Below are positions 25,906-34,108 of a stretch of 64,000 bases of DNA, in pieces. Made by a program: the position numbers and the translations under genes. This stretch comes from Falsiroseomonas sp051859025 (GTDB lineage Bacteria; Pseudomonadota; Alphaproteobacteria; Acetobacterales; Acetobacteraceae). Within the stretch, counting starts at the first letter, position 1. Every line of letters starts with the position of its first letter. The notes beneath the pieces are model-generated. The model saw only the letters and a program-made list of their open reading frames with translations. It ran no database searches and was not told where the DNA came from. The stretch lies in NCBI RefSeq assembly GCF_051859025.1, contig NZ_JBHYGL010000041.1, forward strand, positions 62,001 through 126,000, written 5' to 3'.

Positions 25906-26304
25906 CTACCGGTTCACCGGCCAGGGGCGCTGGCCCGGCGGCAGGGCGGTGCCGCCCGCGCGGGGGTCGGGGCCGAAGCGGTTCGGGCCGGTTTCGCCAT
26001 GCTGACAGTACCAGATCAGCAGGATGATCCAGCCGATCAGCGGCACGAGGAACAGCAGCTGCCACCAGCCGCTGCGGCCATCATCATGCAGCCGCCGCGC
26101 GGTGACGGCGATGGAGGGGATCAGCAGGGCCACCGTCAGCACGGCGCCCAGGATGCCGCCCGTCGCGGCATCGTCGATGATGCCGGCGATGACCTGGGCC
26201 AGCATGGTGAACAGGACGAAGAACCAGAACTCCGACCGCCGCGCCCGGCCGGCGAAGGTCGCGTAGTTGCGGAACGCGCTGGCGACGGCATCGGGGAAGT
26301 TCAT
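25906..26304 (-). CDS. DUF805 membrane protein
   Basis: A 132-residue inner-membrane protein. An N-terminal amphipathic FRNYATFAGRARRSEFWFF motif is followed by three or four membrane helices, with the family loop TARRLHDDGRSGWWQ between them. DUF805 proteins have no established function. It ends in a Pro/Gly-rich tail. It follows the DUF2155 gene after 29 bases and may be the last gene of that leftward run. Confidence 0.88.
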   Translation of the reverse strand: MNFPDAVASAFRNYATFAGRARRSEFWFFVLFTMLAQVIAGIIDDAATGGILGAVLTVALLIPSIAVTARRLHDDGRSGWWQLLFLVPLIGWIILLIWYCQHGETGPNRFGPDPRAGGTALPPGQRPWPVNR

Positions 26305-26333
26305 GCGCGCTCCATCCTGGCCGGGGGGCCGCC

Positions 26334-26708
26334 TCAACTCGGGCGGCATTCCATGATGCGGATGTCGTAGACCGGGTGTTCCAGCATGTTCACGCCGGGG
26401 GCTTCCGCGAACATCCAGCCGCGGAAGACCGCCGCGCCATTGGCGGGGGCGCGGCTGTCCGTGATCTCCAGCCAGGCGGCGGCGTCCGGCACCTCATCCG
26501 GCGGGCGGGCGTTGCAGGACCGCACGGTGATGGTGAGGCTGCCGAAGCGCTCCGGCTGGTTCAGCGTGGCGCGCAGCGTGGTGACGCGCGCCGTCACCTT
26601 GTCCAGCGCCTGGAGGACGGCGATGCGCTGCGGCCGCCATTCCTGGGCGGCGGCCGGCATTGCCAGGCCGCAGGCGAACAGAAGGGCCAGCGCCAGGGGC
26701 CGGATCAT
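26334..26708 (-). CDS. DUF2155 exported protein
   Basis: A 124-residue periplasmic protein. The signal peptide ends at PAAAQ (about residue 22). The DUF2155 domain then reads VLQALDKVTARVTTL, FGSLTITVRSC and GWMFAEAPGVNMLEHPVYDI, with two conserved cysteines. It belongs to a small family conserved in Alphaproteobacteria near aat and NDUFA12 genes, as here. Its function is not known. The ATG overlaps the preceding gene (ATGA). Confidence 0.87.
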   Translation of the reverse strand: MIRPLALALLFACGLAMPAAAQEWRPQRIAVLQALDKVTARVTTLRATLNQPERFGSLTITVRSCNARPPDEVPDAAAWLEITDSRAPANGAAVFRGWMFAEAPGVNMLEHPVYDIRIMECRPS

Positions 26709-26929
26709 GCCGCGCGCTTCGGGCTGGGCAGGGCGGCGACCATCTCGGCCAGGATGCGCCGCATGGCGGCTTCGTCCACGCCCATCAGCACCGCATCCTC
26801 GAAAGCGTCGCGCAGCACCTGCGCGGCTTCCCGGTGGTTCTCCGCCAGCACCTTCAGCTTCTCCCGGCACGACAGCGGGGCGCCATCGGCGCCCGGCCAG
26901 GCGGCGGGCGGTTCGAGCGGCGTGGTCAT
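26705..26929 (-). CDS. Small hypothetical protein in the DUF2155-MlaD cluster
   Basis: A 74-residue soluble protein, mostly helical, with SCREKLKVLAENHREAAQVLRDAF and a second helix MRRILAEMVAAL. Both ends overlap neighbouring genes by four bases (ATGA at 26926-26929 and at 26705-26708), strong evidence that it is translated as part of the operon. I do not recognise a domain. Confidence 0.75.
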   Translation of the reverse strand: MTTPLEPPAAWPGADGAPLSCREKLKVLAENHREAAQVLRDAFEDAVLMGVDEAAMRRILAEMVAALPSPKRAA

Positions 26930-27450
26930 GGCCGGGGCGTGGCGGCGCCTTCCGGTGCCTGTGCCCCAGGGGACTGGGCGCCCGGGGAGGAGGAGGAGCC
27001 CTGGGTCATGGAGAAGATGAAGCGGCCCAGCAGGCTTTCCAGGCTGATGGCGGATTGGGTGATGGTGATCTCCCCCCCGTCCCGCAGCATCCGTTCGGAC
27101 CCGCCCGGCACCAGGGAGACGAAGCGCCCGCCCAGCAGGCCCTCGCTCGCGATCTCCGCCGAGCTGTCGGAGGGGATGCGCAGGCTGCCATCGATGCGCA
27201 TGGTCAGCACGGCCAGGAAGCTCTGCGGATCGATCCGCTGGCCGGTGATGGAGCCCACCTTCACGCCCGCGATCCGCACATCCGCCCCGGGGGCGAGGCC
27301 GTCGATGCGGTCGAACTTGGCGGTCAGCGTCAGCGCCGGGCCGGACATGGTGGTCCGTCCGCTATTGGTGACGGCGAACAGGAGGAAGCCGGCCGAGACC
27401 AGCAGCACCACGGCGCCGGCCAGGACCTCGGCGATCGAACGGCCCTTCAT
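26926..27450 (-). CDS. mlaD: MlaD-like MCE-domain lipid-transport protein
   Basis: A 174-residue protein with an N-terminal membrane anchor (about 7-28) and one MCE domain (about 38-117: LTLTAKFDRIDGLAPGADVRIAGVKVGSI). MlaD hexamers bind phospholipids between outer and inner membranes. The permease and ATPase genes mlaE and mlaF are not in this window, so it would work with subunits encoded elsewhere. A Ser/Pro/Gly tail follows residue 150. It overlaps the next gene by four bases. Confidence 0.9.
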   Translation of the reverse strand: MKGRSIAEVLAGAVVLLVSAGFLLFAVTNSGRTTMSGPALTLTAKFDRIDGLAPGADVRIAGVKVGSITGQRIDPQSFLAVLTMRIDGSLRIPSDSSAEIASEGLLGGRFVSLVPGGSERMLRDGGEITITQSAISLESLLGRFIFSMTQGSSSSPGAQSPGAQAPEGAATPRP

Positions 27451-27478
27451 GCGAAGGCGCCCTGCATGCGGTCCCGCA

Positions 27479-27835
27479 TCAGGTGCCGGGGGTCCAGGCC
27501 TCGTAGTCGCCGGCCGTGACCGCGCGGCGACCGCCGGCATAATCGTGCCCGGCGGGGCGATAGGCATTGGCCGTGCCGGTCTGGTTGGGCTGGTGGTCCA
27601 GCATCCAGGCGTGGCGCTTCTCCTCAGGCAGCGGCGCGGGCGAGGTATGGTGCAGCCAGCCATGCCATTCCGGCGGTACCTTGGTGGCTTCCGCCGCACC
27701 GGCGAACAGCACCCAGCGGCGCTTGCGGCCATAGCCGCGGTAATCGGCCTTCGATTCGTAATAGGCGTTGCCGAAGCGGTCCGTGCCGATCTTGCGGCCG
27801 GACAGGGCGGAAGTGAGGCGCAGCAGCACCGACAT
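27479..27835 (-). CDS. NDUFA12-family complex I accessory protein
   Basis: A 118-residue homologue of the mitochondrial B17.2 subunit, found in alphaproteobacterial complex I. Typical features are the tyrosine/aspartate-rich start GTDRFGNAYYES, RRWVLFAG, and PPEWHGWLHHTSPAPLPEE. It sits at the head of a leftward run with MlaD, a small protein and DUF2155, an arrangement common in the class. The start at 27835 was chosen because homologues begin at this point and the longer upstream frame is not protein-like. Confidence 0.93.
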   Translation of the reverse strand: MSVLLRLTSALSGRKIGTDRFGNAYYESKADYRGYGRKRRWVLFAGAAEATKVPPEWHGWLHHTSPAPLPEEKRHAWMLDHQPNQTGTANAYRPAGHDYAGGRRAVTAGDYEAWTPGT

Positions 27836-28049
27836 CGGGGATCCTCGCAGCGGCCCAAGGGAGGACGGCCAGGGGGAGGCCGGCCCGCCATGTGCGGACG
27901 GCCCCAGTTTCGCACAATGGGTGCCGCAGCGCAAAATCCGCGGAGCCGATGCGTGTAACCGATTCTGTCCACAGGATGTTGCGGTTCCGACCCCGCAACA
28001 CCACCACATACGGCTTCCGTCTCGCCCCGAGGCCCCCTAAGGTGAGGGC

Positions 28050-29582
28050 ATGACAAGCTTGGCCGGGACGATCTGGGACGGAATGGCTCTGTGGCGCATG
28101 CGCGCCGCGCCGGACCCGGATTCGAAGCCCCGGGCCATCGCCCTGCCCGTCTCCTGGGATGAGGATGCGGCATCCGCCATCGCCGCCATCGCCCCGGGCC
28201 ATGCCCCGGTCGCCCTGCCCCGCCTGGCGGAGGGCTGGATCGCGCCCCTCGTCGCGCGCGGCCGGCAGCTCGGCATCCTGGCCGATGCGGCGGAACAGGA
28301 CCGGCTGGCCCATGCGCTGCGCGCGTTGCTGCTGGCCCGCGCCGCGGCGCCGGGGATCGCCATCTGGCGCGGCGATGCCCGTTCCGCCAGCCGCTTCGTG
28401 CTGAACCTGCCGGCCTTCCTGGATGCGGAAGGCGGCTTCGATGCCGGCGCCTATGCCGCCGCCGTCGCGGTGGGGGTGCGGGTGCTGGATATCTGGACGG
28501 GGGCGAAATCCCCCCGCCTGTCCATCGGCTTCGCGGACCTTGCGGGGCTGCTGGCCGGGCTGGGCCTCGCCTATGATTCGGCGGAGGCCCGCAGCGTGGG
28601 TGCCGCCATCGCCGCCCTGACCCGTGGCGCGGCGGAAGCCGAATCCGGCCGGATCGCGGAACGGCTGGGGGCGCGGGAGCCGGTGGCGCTCATCGCCCCC
28701 GCCCCGCCCGAAGCGACTGTCGTGCCGGGCCTGGCGGAAGCGGCGCGCGCCGCGCTGGATGAGGCAGCGGGCAGCCTCGGCCTGCGGCACCAGGCGCTGG
28801 TCGCGCTGTCTGCGCCGGATGCGGTGGAACGGCTGCTGGGCGCCGAGATCGGCGGCCTGGCCCCGGCCAGCGGCCCGACGCGCCTGACGCTCGACCGCGA
28901 GGGCTGGGTGGCGGAGGTGCCGACGCGCGCCGCGCTCCGCCTCGGCCGGGCGGAGGCCGAGCGGCTTCTGGCGCCCGCCCCCGATTCCGCCTGGATCGCC
29001 CTGGCGCAGGCCATCGCGCCCTTCCTCCATGCCGCGCCGCCGATGCCGCTGGCCAGCGCCGCGCCGGCCAGCGCGCCCGCACCCCTGCCCAGCCGTGCCA
29101 CGGCCCTGCCTACGCGCCCGGGCGGCAGCGTGTGGCGGGTTTCCGTCGGCGGGCACAAGGTCGTGCTCCGCACCACGGAGGATGGCGCCGGCAAGCTGTC
29201 CGAGGTCTCGATCGCACTCACCAAGGAAGGTGCCGCCTATCGCAGCCTGATGGATGCGATGCTGCAGACCGTCTCCATCGGCCTGCAGCATGGCGTGGCG
29301 CTGGACCATTATGTCGAGGCCCATGCCTATACCCGCTTCGGCCCCGCCGGCGTGGTGGAGGGCGACCCCGCCATCCGCCGCGCGACATCGGTGCTGGACT
29401 GGGCCTTCCGCCGCCTGGCGCTGGATTACCTCGGCCGGCGCGACCTGGCCGATCCGTCCGAGGAGGATTGCGCGCCGGATGCCACGGGGCACGCCGCCGA
29501 ACAGGCGCCGCTGCTGCCGATGGACCTCCCCTCCTCCCCGGCGCCCCGCGCGCGGCGGCGGCAGTTCAAGCTGGTCGGGTAG
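28050..29582 (+). CDS. Truncated class II ribonucleotide reductase-like protein (TSCPD domain)
   Basis: A 510-residue protein. Residues about 365-468 match the C-terminal segment of the B12-dependent reductase NrdJ: KEGAAYRSLMDAMLQTVSIGL, YVEAHAYTRFGPAG and ATSVLDWAFRRLALDYLGR. Residues 115-205 faintly resemble a helical part of the reductase core. The N-terminal catalytic barrel with its cysteine triad and the C-terminal redox cysteines are missing, so reductase activity is not expected. The middle is rich in Ala/Pro. The role is unknown, perhaps regulatory. The gene diverges from NDUFA12 over 214 bases and precedes ridA. Confidence 0.65.
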   Translation: MTSLAGTIWDGMALWRMRAAPDPDSKPRAIALPVSWDEDAASAIAAIAPGHAPVALPRLAEGWIAPLVARGRQLGILADAAEQDRLAHALRALLLARAAAPGIAIWRGDARSASRFVLNLPAFLDAEGGFDAGAYAAAVAVGVRVLDIWTGAKSPRLSIGFADLAGLLAGLGLAYDSAEARSVGAAIAALTRGAAEAESGRIAERLGAREPVALIAPAPPEATVVPGLAEAARAALDEAAGSLGLRHQALVALSAPDAVERLLGAEIGGLAPASGPTRLTLDREGWVAEVPTRAALRLGRAEAERLLAPAPDSAWIALAQAIAPFLHAAPPMPLASAAPASAPAPLPSRATALPTRPGGSVWRVSVGGHKVVLRTTEDGAGKLSEVSIALTKEGAAYRSLMDAMLQTVSIGLQHGVALDHYVEAHAYTRFGPAGVVEGDPAIRRATSVLDWAFRRLALDYLGRRDLADPSEEDCAPDATGHAAEQAPLLPMDLPSSPAPRARRRQFKLVG

Positions 29583-29636
29583 CGTTTTCGGGCCAGCCGA
29601 CGCAGTCTCCCGCCCGGCAAGAACGGAGACCGCGCC

Positions 29637-30104
29637 ATGGCTGGGATCATCGAAGGCAACCTCGCGAAGCTCGGCATCACGCTGCCGGTGCCGGCGGCGC
29701 CCGTGGCGAACTACATCGCCTACAACATCGCGGGGAATCTGCTGGTCGTCTCCGGCCAGATCCCCTTCGTGGACGGCAAGGTCGCCTTCACGGGCAAGGT
29801 CGGCGGGGCCGTTTCCATCGAGCAGGGGCAGGAAGCGGCGCGGGTCTGCTTCATCAACCTGGTGGCGCAGGTGAAGGCCGCCTGCGGGGGGGACCTCGAT
29901 CGCGTGAAGCGCGTCGTTCGCCTCGGCGGCTTCATCGCGGCGGGGCCGGATTTCACGCAGCATGCGGTGGTGATGAACGGTGCCTCGGACCTCGCGGTCG
30001 CGGTGTTCGGGGAAGCCGGGCGCCATGCGCGCAGCACCATCGGCGTGCCGTCGCTTCCCGCCGATGCGGCGGTGGAAGTGGAAGGGATGTTCGAGATCGC
30101 CTGA
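29637..30104 (+). CDS. RidA family protein
   Basis: A 155-residue YjgF/RidA-fold protein. The segment LLVVSGQIPFVDGK and the C-terminal RSTIGVPSLPADAAVEVEGMFE are family marks. The arginine that holds the substrate carboxylate in deaminases of this family is probably Arg122 of RSTIGV. Proteins of this class hydrolyse reactive enamine/imine intermediates. This longer subgroup (about 150 residues) is less well defined. It lies 54 bases after the reductase-like gene. Confidence 0.9.
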   Translation: MAGIIEGNLAKLGITLPVPAAPVANYIAYNIAGNLLVVSGQIPFVDGKVAFTGKVGGAVSIEQGQEAARVCFINLVAQVKAACGGDLDRVKRVVRLGGFIAAGPDFTQHAVVMNGASDLAVAVFGEAGRHARSTIGVPSLPADAAVEVEGMFEIA

Positions 30105-30146
30105 GGCGGGGTTGAGCATCGCCACCCCGCCCCAAACTGGAGTCGC

Positions 30147-31310
30147 ATGCCCGACACGGCGCCATCCCTGAGCCTCTCGCTCCATCCCTCCATCGCGGAT
30201 ATCCCCGCGCTGGACTGGGATGCCTGCGCGGGACTGACGAATCCCTTCGTCAGCCACGCCTTCCTCCTCGCGCTGGAGGAATCGGGCAGCGTGGGGGCCC
30301 GCACGGGATGGCTGCCGCAGCATGCGGCGCTGCGGGACGAGAGCGGGCAATTGCTGGCCTGCGCGGCGATGTATGCGAAGACGCACAGCCAGGGCGAATA
30401 CGTCTTCGACCATGGCTGGGCCGATGCCTTCGAGCGTGCGGGCGGCCGCTACTACCCGAAGCTCCAGGTCGCCGCCCCCTTCAGCCCGGTGCCCGGCCCG
30501 CGGCTGCTGGTGCGGGAGGGGTCGGGCATCGGGGTGGAGGCGCTGGCCCAGGGGCTGGTGCAGGCCTGCGGGCAGCTCGACCTCTCGTCCATCCACGTCA
30601 CCTTCTGCGAGGCGCGGGAGTGGGAGGCACTGGGCGAGGCGGGCTGGCTGCAGCGCATCGGCACGCAGTTCCACTGGACCAATGCCGGCTATGCCAGCTT
30701 CGACGATTTCCTGGCCGCGCTGGCGTCCCGCAAGCGCAAGCAGATCAAGCGGGAGCGCCGCGACGCCGAGGCCTCCGGCTTCGTCTGCAAGACGCTGCGC
30801 GGGCATGAGATCACGCCCCGGCACTGGGAGGCGTTTCACCGATTCTACGTCTCGACCTCCGACAAGAAATGGGGGCGCAGCGCCTACCTGAAAAAGAGCT
30901 TCTGGCCGCTGCTGGGCGAGAGGCTCGGCGACAAGGTCGTGCTGATGGTGGCGGAGCAGGATGGGGAGCCTGTGGCGGGCGCGCTGAACCTGCTGGGGCA
31001 GGATGCGCTGTATGGCCGCAACTGGGGCTGCCTGGTGGATGCGCCCTTCCTGCATTTCGAGCTCTGCTATTACCGCGCCATCGATTTCGCGATCGAGCAC
31101 AAGCTGCCCCGCGTGGAGGCCGGCGCCCAGGGCGAGCACAAGATCCAGCGTGGCTACCTGCCCGTGCCGACCTATTCCGCGCATTGGATCGAGCATCGCG
31201 GCTTGCGCCGCGCCGTGGCCGATTTCCTGGCGCAGGAACGCCCCGCGATGATGCGGGAGATCGAGGCGCTCGGGGAAATGTCGCCCTTCAGGAAGGAAGG
31301 CGAAGGCTGA
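30147..31310 (+). CDS. GNAT-fold peptidoglycan-type acyltransferase (DUF482)
   Basis: A 387-residue cytoplasmic protein of the DUF482/COG3146 family with FemAB-like GNAT domains. Recognisable parts are NPFVSHAFLLALEESGS at about 29-46, YVFDHGWADAF, KRKQIKRERRD, and YYRAIDFAIEHKLPRVEAGAQGEHK in the second domain. Such proteins are proposed to use aminoacyl-tRNA or CoA donors. The substrate is unproven. It is followed by an EamA transporter 45 bases downstream. Confidence 0.87.
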   Translation: MPDTAPSLSLSLHPSIADIPALDWDACAGLTNPFVSHAFLLALEESGSVGARTGWLPQHAALRDESGQLLACAAMYAKTHSQGEYVFDHGWADAFERAGGRYYPKLQVAAPFSPVPGPRLLVREGSGIGVEALAQGLVQACGQLDLSSIHVTFCEAREWEALGEAGWLQRIGTQFHWTNAGYASFDDFLAALASRKRKQIKRERRDAEASGFVCKTLRGHEITPRHWEAFHRFYVSTSDKKWGRSAYLKKSFWPLLGERLGDKVVLMVAEQDGEPVAGALNLLGQDALYGRNWGCLVDAPFLHFELCYYRAIDFAIEHKLPRVEAGAQGEHKIQRGYLPVPTYSAHWIEHRGLRRAVADFLAQERPAMMREIEALGEMSPFRKEGEG

Positions 31311-31355
31311 GCGGCGGCTTCTAGGAACCCCTCGAACGGGTGTAGTCTCCGCCCC

Positions 31356-32240
31356 GTGCTTCTCGCCTATTTCCAGCTGGCGCTGTCCATGGCGTTCGTC
31401 GGCGCCAATGTGGGCGTGGCGAAGCTGCTGGCGCAGGACCTGCCCATCCCCATGATCGCCGGCCTGCGCTGCGCGCTGGCCGTGCTGGTGCTGTGGCCGC
31501 TGGCCAAGGCCATGGAGGGGCTGCCGCGGATCGAGCGCCGGGGCCTGTGGAACCTGGCGCTGCAGGCCCTGTTCGGCACGGTCATCTACAATGCCGGGCT
31601 GCTCGCCGGGCTGCGGCTGACCACGGCGCTGGAGGCGGGGCTGGTGCTGGCGACCCTCCCCGCGGTGGTCGCCGTGGGCAGCGCGATCTGGCTGCGGGAG
31701 AGGCTGCCGCCGCGGCAATGGGCAGCGGTGGCGCTGGCCGCCTTCGGCATGGCGGCGATCACCCTGGCGCGGCTTGGCGGTGATGGCGGGCAGGGCAGCC
31801 TCATCGGCAACCTGCTGGTCTTCGGCGGCGTGTGCGGAGAGGCGATGTATGTGCTGCTGGCGAAGCGCCTGGCGGGCCGGGCGCCGGTCGTCACCGCCAG
31901 CCTGTGGATGCAGGTGTTTTCCGCGCTGATGCTGCTGCCCTTCTGCATCCCCGTGGCCGGCGCGGTGGTGGCGCTGGCGGAGCCCGCGACGGCGGGGCTG
32001 CTGGTTTTCCATTCTCTGACGGCTTCTGTCCTGTGCCTCCTGCTCTGGTACCAGGGCATCAGGCGCGCACCGGCGGGCATCGCCGGCGTCTTCACGGCCT
32101 TCCTGCCCGCGACTTCCGCCCTCGTCGCCATCGGCTTCCTGGGGGAGACCTTCACCGCCACCCATGCCGCGGGTTTTGTTCTGTTGACGGGCAGCATGCT
32201 GCTGGCGACCTGGCCTGCCCGGAGGCCGTCACGACGGTAG
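31356..32240 (+). CDS. EamA/DMT family transporter
   Basis: A 294-residue inner-membrane carrier with ten predicted helices in two EamA repeats (about 1-135 and 145-285). The first repeat starts LLAYFQLALSMAFVGANV. Members export or import small metabolites such as amino acids. The substrate is not readable. Translation starts at GTG 31356. Confidence 0.9.
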   Translation: MLLAYFQLALSMAFVGANVGVAKLLAQDLPIPMIAGLRCALAVLVLWPLAKAMEGLPRIERRGLWNLALQALFGTVIYNAGLLAGLRLTTALEAGLVLATLPAVVAVGSAIWLRERLPPRQWAAVALAAFGMAAITLARLGGDGGQGSLIGNLLVFGGVCGEAMYVLLAKRLAGRAPVVTASLWMQVFSALMLLPFCIPVAGAVVALAEPATAGLLVFHSLTASVLCLLLWYQGIRRAPAGIAGVFTAFLPATSALVAIGFLGETFTATHAAGFVLLTGSMLLATWPARRPSRR

Positions 32241-32285
32241 CGGAAAGGCTTCGCCAGCGGCGCAGGGCGCTGTTACGCTCCCCGC

Positions 32286-32576
32286 GTGAGACGAACCAAA
32301 GCCCTGCGCCTGGTGCTCCTCGGGGGTGGTGTCACCACCCTGCTCGCCGCCTGTGGCGACGATGAGTCGCGCGCCCAGGAATGCGCGCGGGCGCGGGCGG
32401 AGATGCGGCCGAACGCGGAGCAGATCTGCCAGCGCAGCACCTCGCGCTCCTCCTCCTATTTTTCCTCCCGCTCCTGGTTCAGTGGCCGGACCGCCTCCAC
32501 CGCCGACAGCATCAGCAGGGGCGGCTCCTCCTCCCGCAGCGGTTTCGGGGGCTCCTCCTCCTCGGGCGGCGGCTGA
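32286..32576 (+). CDS. Small serine-rich lipoprotein (YgiB/YjfM-like position)
   Basis: A 96-residue protein starting at GTG, with a lipobox LLAAC (Cys23). A short charged segment with two cysteines follows, and the tail from about residue 50 is dominated by Ser, Arg and Gly. In enterobacteria DUF1190 lipoproteins (YgiB, YjfM) precede the glutathionylspermidine-synthase-like ligase. This protein has the same position and general build, though the family match is by context more than by motif. The ligase gene begins two bases after its stop. Confidence 0.7.
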   Translation: MRRTKALRLVLLGGGVTTLLAACGDDESRAQECARARAEMRPNAEQICQRSTSRSSSYFSSRSWFSGRTASTADSISRGGSSSRSGFGGSSSSGGG

Positions 32577-32578
32577 GC

Positions 32579-33709
32579 ATGCGGCGCGTCGCGATGACCG
32601 CGCGGCCCGACCTGCGGGAACACGCCAGGCGGCTCGGCTTCGCCTTCGCGGAGATCGCGGGCGAAGCCTATTGGGACGAGACCGCCTGCTACCGCTTCGA
32701 CACCGCGGGCATCGACACGCTGGACGATGCGACGGTGGAGATCGAGGCGCGGTGCCGGGAGGCGGTGGACTACGCCGTGCGGCACGGGATGCATGGGCCG
32801 CTCGGCATCCCAGCCGGCGCCTGGCCGCTGGTGGAGAAATCCTGGGAGAAGCGGGAGCCCTCGCTCTACGGGCGGCTCGACCTGCGCTGGGACGGCTCCG
32901 GGGCGCCGAAGCTGCTGGAATACAACGCCGACACGCCGACCGCGCTGTTCGAGGCGAGCGTCATCCAGTGGGAATGGCTGCAATGCCTCAGCGAGGGCGA
33001 TCCGCACCCGGCGGACCAGTTCAATTCGATCCATGAGGCGCTGATCGCCGCCTGGCCGACCCTGAACATGCCGCCCCGGGTGCATTTCGCCTGCGTGCGG
33101 GACCATGCGGAGGATCGCGGCACGGTCGACTACCTCCGCGACACCGCCATCCAGGCGGGGATCGAGGCGCCCTTCCTGTTCATGGACGAGATCGGCTGGG
33201 GCCGCGGCCGCTTCCGGGACATGGAGGAGCGGGAGATCGCCGCGATCTTCAAGCTCTACCCCTGGGACTGGCTGCTGGCGGAACCCTTCGCCGCCAACAT
33301 AGCCACCGCGCCGACGCGCTGGATCGAGCCCTGCTGGCGCCTCATCCCCGCCTCCAAGGCGTTTCTTTCGCTGCTCTGGTATCTGTTCCCGGACCACCCG
33401 AACCTGCTGCCGGCTTTTCTCGAACCCGGAAAGACGGGCAAGCCGGAACTGTCCAAGCCGATCTGGGGGCGGGAGGGCGCCAATGTCAGCGCCCCGGGGA
33501 TCGAGACGCCAGGCCCCTACGCCGCGCAGCCGCGGGTCTGGCAGGAATATGCGGAGCTTCCCTGCTTCGATGGCCGCTACCCCGTGATCGGGTCCTGGAT
33601 CATCGCCGGGCGCGCCTGCGGGATCGGCATCCGGGAGGATGCGACGCCCATCACGCGGGACAGCAGCCGCTTCGTGCCGCACCTCTTCGAGGGAGTGACC
33701 CCATCGTGA
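32579..33709 (+). CDS. Glutathionylspermidine synthase-like ATP-grasp ligase (YgiC/YjfC type)
   Basis: A 376-residue ATP-dependent ligase of the GSP-synthetase family. The signature EYNADTPTALFEASVIQWEWL near residue 112 carries the ATP-binding and catalytic side chains. DRGTVDYLRDTAIQAG and NVSAPGIETPGPY further on are also typical. It lacks the N-terminal amidase domain of bifunctional Gsp enzymes. Stand-alone YgiC-type ligases may join an amine to a peptide, and their real substrate is not settled. It overlaps the DUF350 gene (GTGA). Confidence 0.9.
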   Translation: MRRVAMTARPDLREHARRLGFAFAEIAGEAYWDETACYRFDTAGIDTLDDATVEIEARCREAVDYAVRHGMHGPLGIPAGAWPLVEKSWEKREPSLYGRLDLRWDGSGAPKLLEYNADTPTALFEASVIQWEWLQCLSEGDPHPADQFNSIHEALIAAWPTLNMPPRVHFACVRDHAEDRGTVDYLRDTAIQAGIEAPFLFMDEIGWGRGRFRDMEEREIAAIFKLYPWDWLLAEPFAANIATAPTRWIEPCWRLIPASKAFLSLLWYLFPDHPNLLPAFLEPGKTGKPELSKPIWGREGANVSAPGIETPGPYAAQPRVWQEYAELPCFDGRYPVIGSWIIAGRACGIGIREDATPITRDSSRFVPHLFEGVTPS

Positions 33710-34107
33710 CCAGCCTCGCCACCCTGCCCGGCTTCCTGATCTACTTCATCGTCGGCATCGCGCTGCTGTCGGGGGCGATGGCGGTCTATCTGCGCGTCAC
33801 GCCCCATGCCGAGCTGGCGCTGATCCGCGCGGGGAATGAGGGCGCGGCCATCGGCTTCGCCGGCGCGATGATCGGCTTCGCCCTGCCCATCGCCAGCGCC
33901 TTCGCGCATAGCGTGAACATCCTGGATGCCGCGGTCTGGGCGCTGGTGGCGCTGGTGGTGCAGACGCTGGCCTTCTTCGCCGCGGTCAGGCTGCTGGGCA
34001 GCGGCTGGCGCGAGTCGATGGAAAAGGGGGGGCGTGCCGGGTCCGTGCTGAAGGCGGCGGTGGCCATCGCGGTCGGGATGCTGAACGCGGCGTGTTTGAG
34101 CACGTAG
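33706..34107 (+). CDS. DUF350 membrane protein (YjfL-like)
   Basis: A 133-residue inner-membrane protein with four helices and the family pattern LALIRAGNEGAAIGFAGAMIGFALPIASA, ending KAAVAIAVGMLNAACLS. DUF350 proteins occur next to YgiC-like ligases and DUF1190 lipoproteins in many bacteria, as in the yjf cluster of E. coli. It starts at GTG within the ligase stop codon region. The nuclease-helicase gene starts one base after its stop. Confidence 0.9.
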   Translation: MTSLATLPGFLIYFIVGIALLSGAMAVYLRVTPHAELALIRAGNEGAAIGFAGAMIGFALPIASAFAHSVNILDAAVWALVALVVQTLAFFAAVRLLGSGWRESMEKGGRAGSVLKAAVAIAVGMLNAACLST

Positions 34108-34108
34108 C

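Noticed and set aside
27836..28049. NrdR box upstream of the reductase-like gene
   Set aside because: A CCACAGGATGTTGCGG-like stretch is present but does not match the NrdR consensus well enough.
27624..32165. Open frame of about 1500 codons on the minus strand
   Set aside because: It runs antisense to four well-supported genes and has the Arg/Gly/His/Gln-rich composition of a shadow frame in GC-rich DNA.
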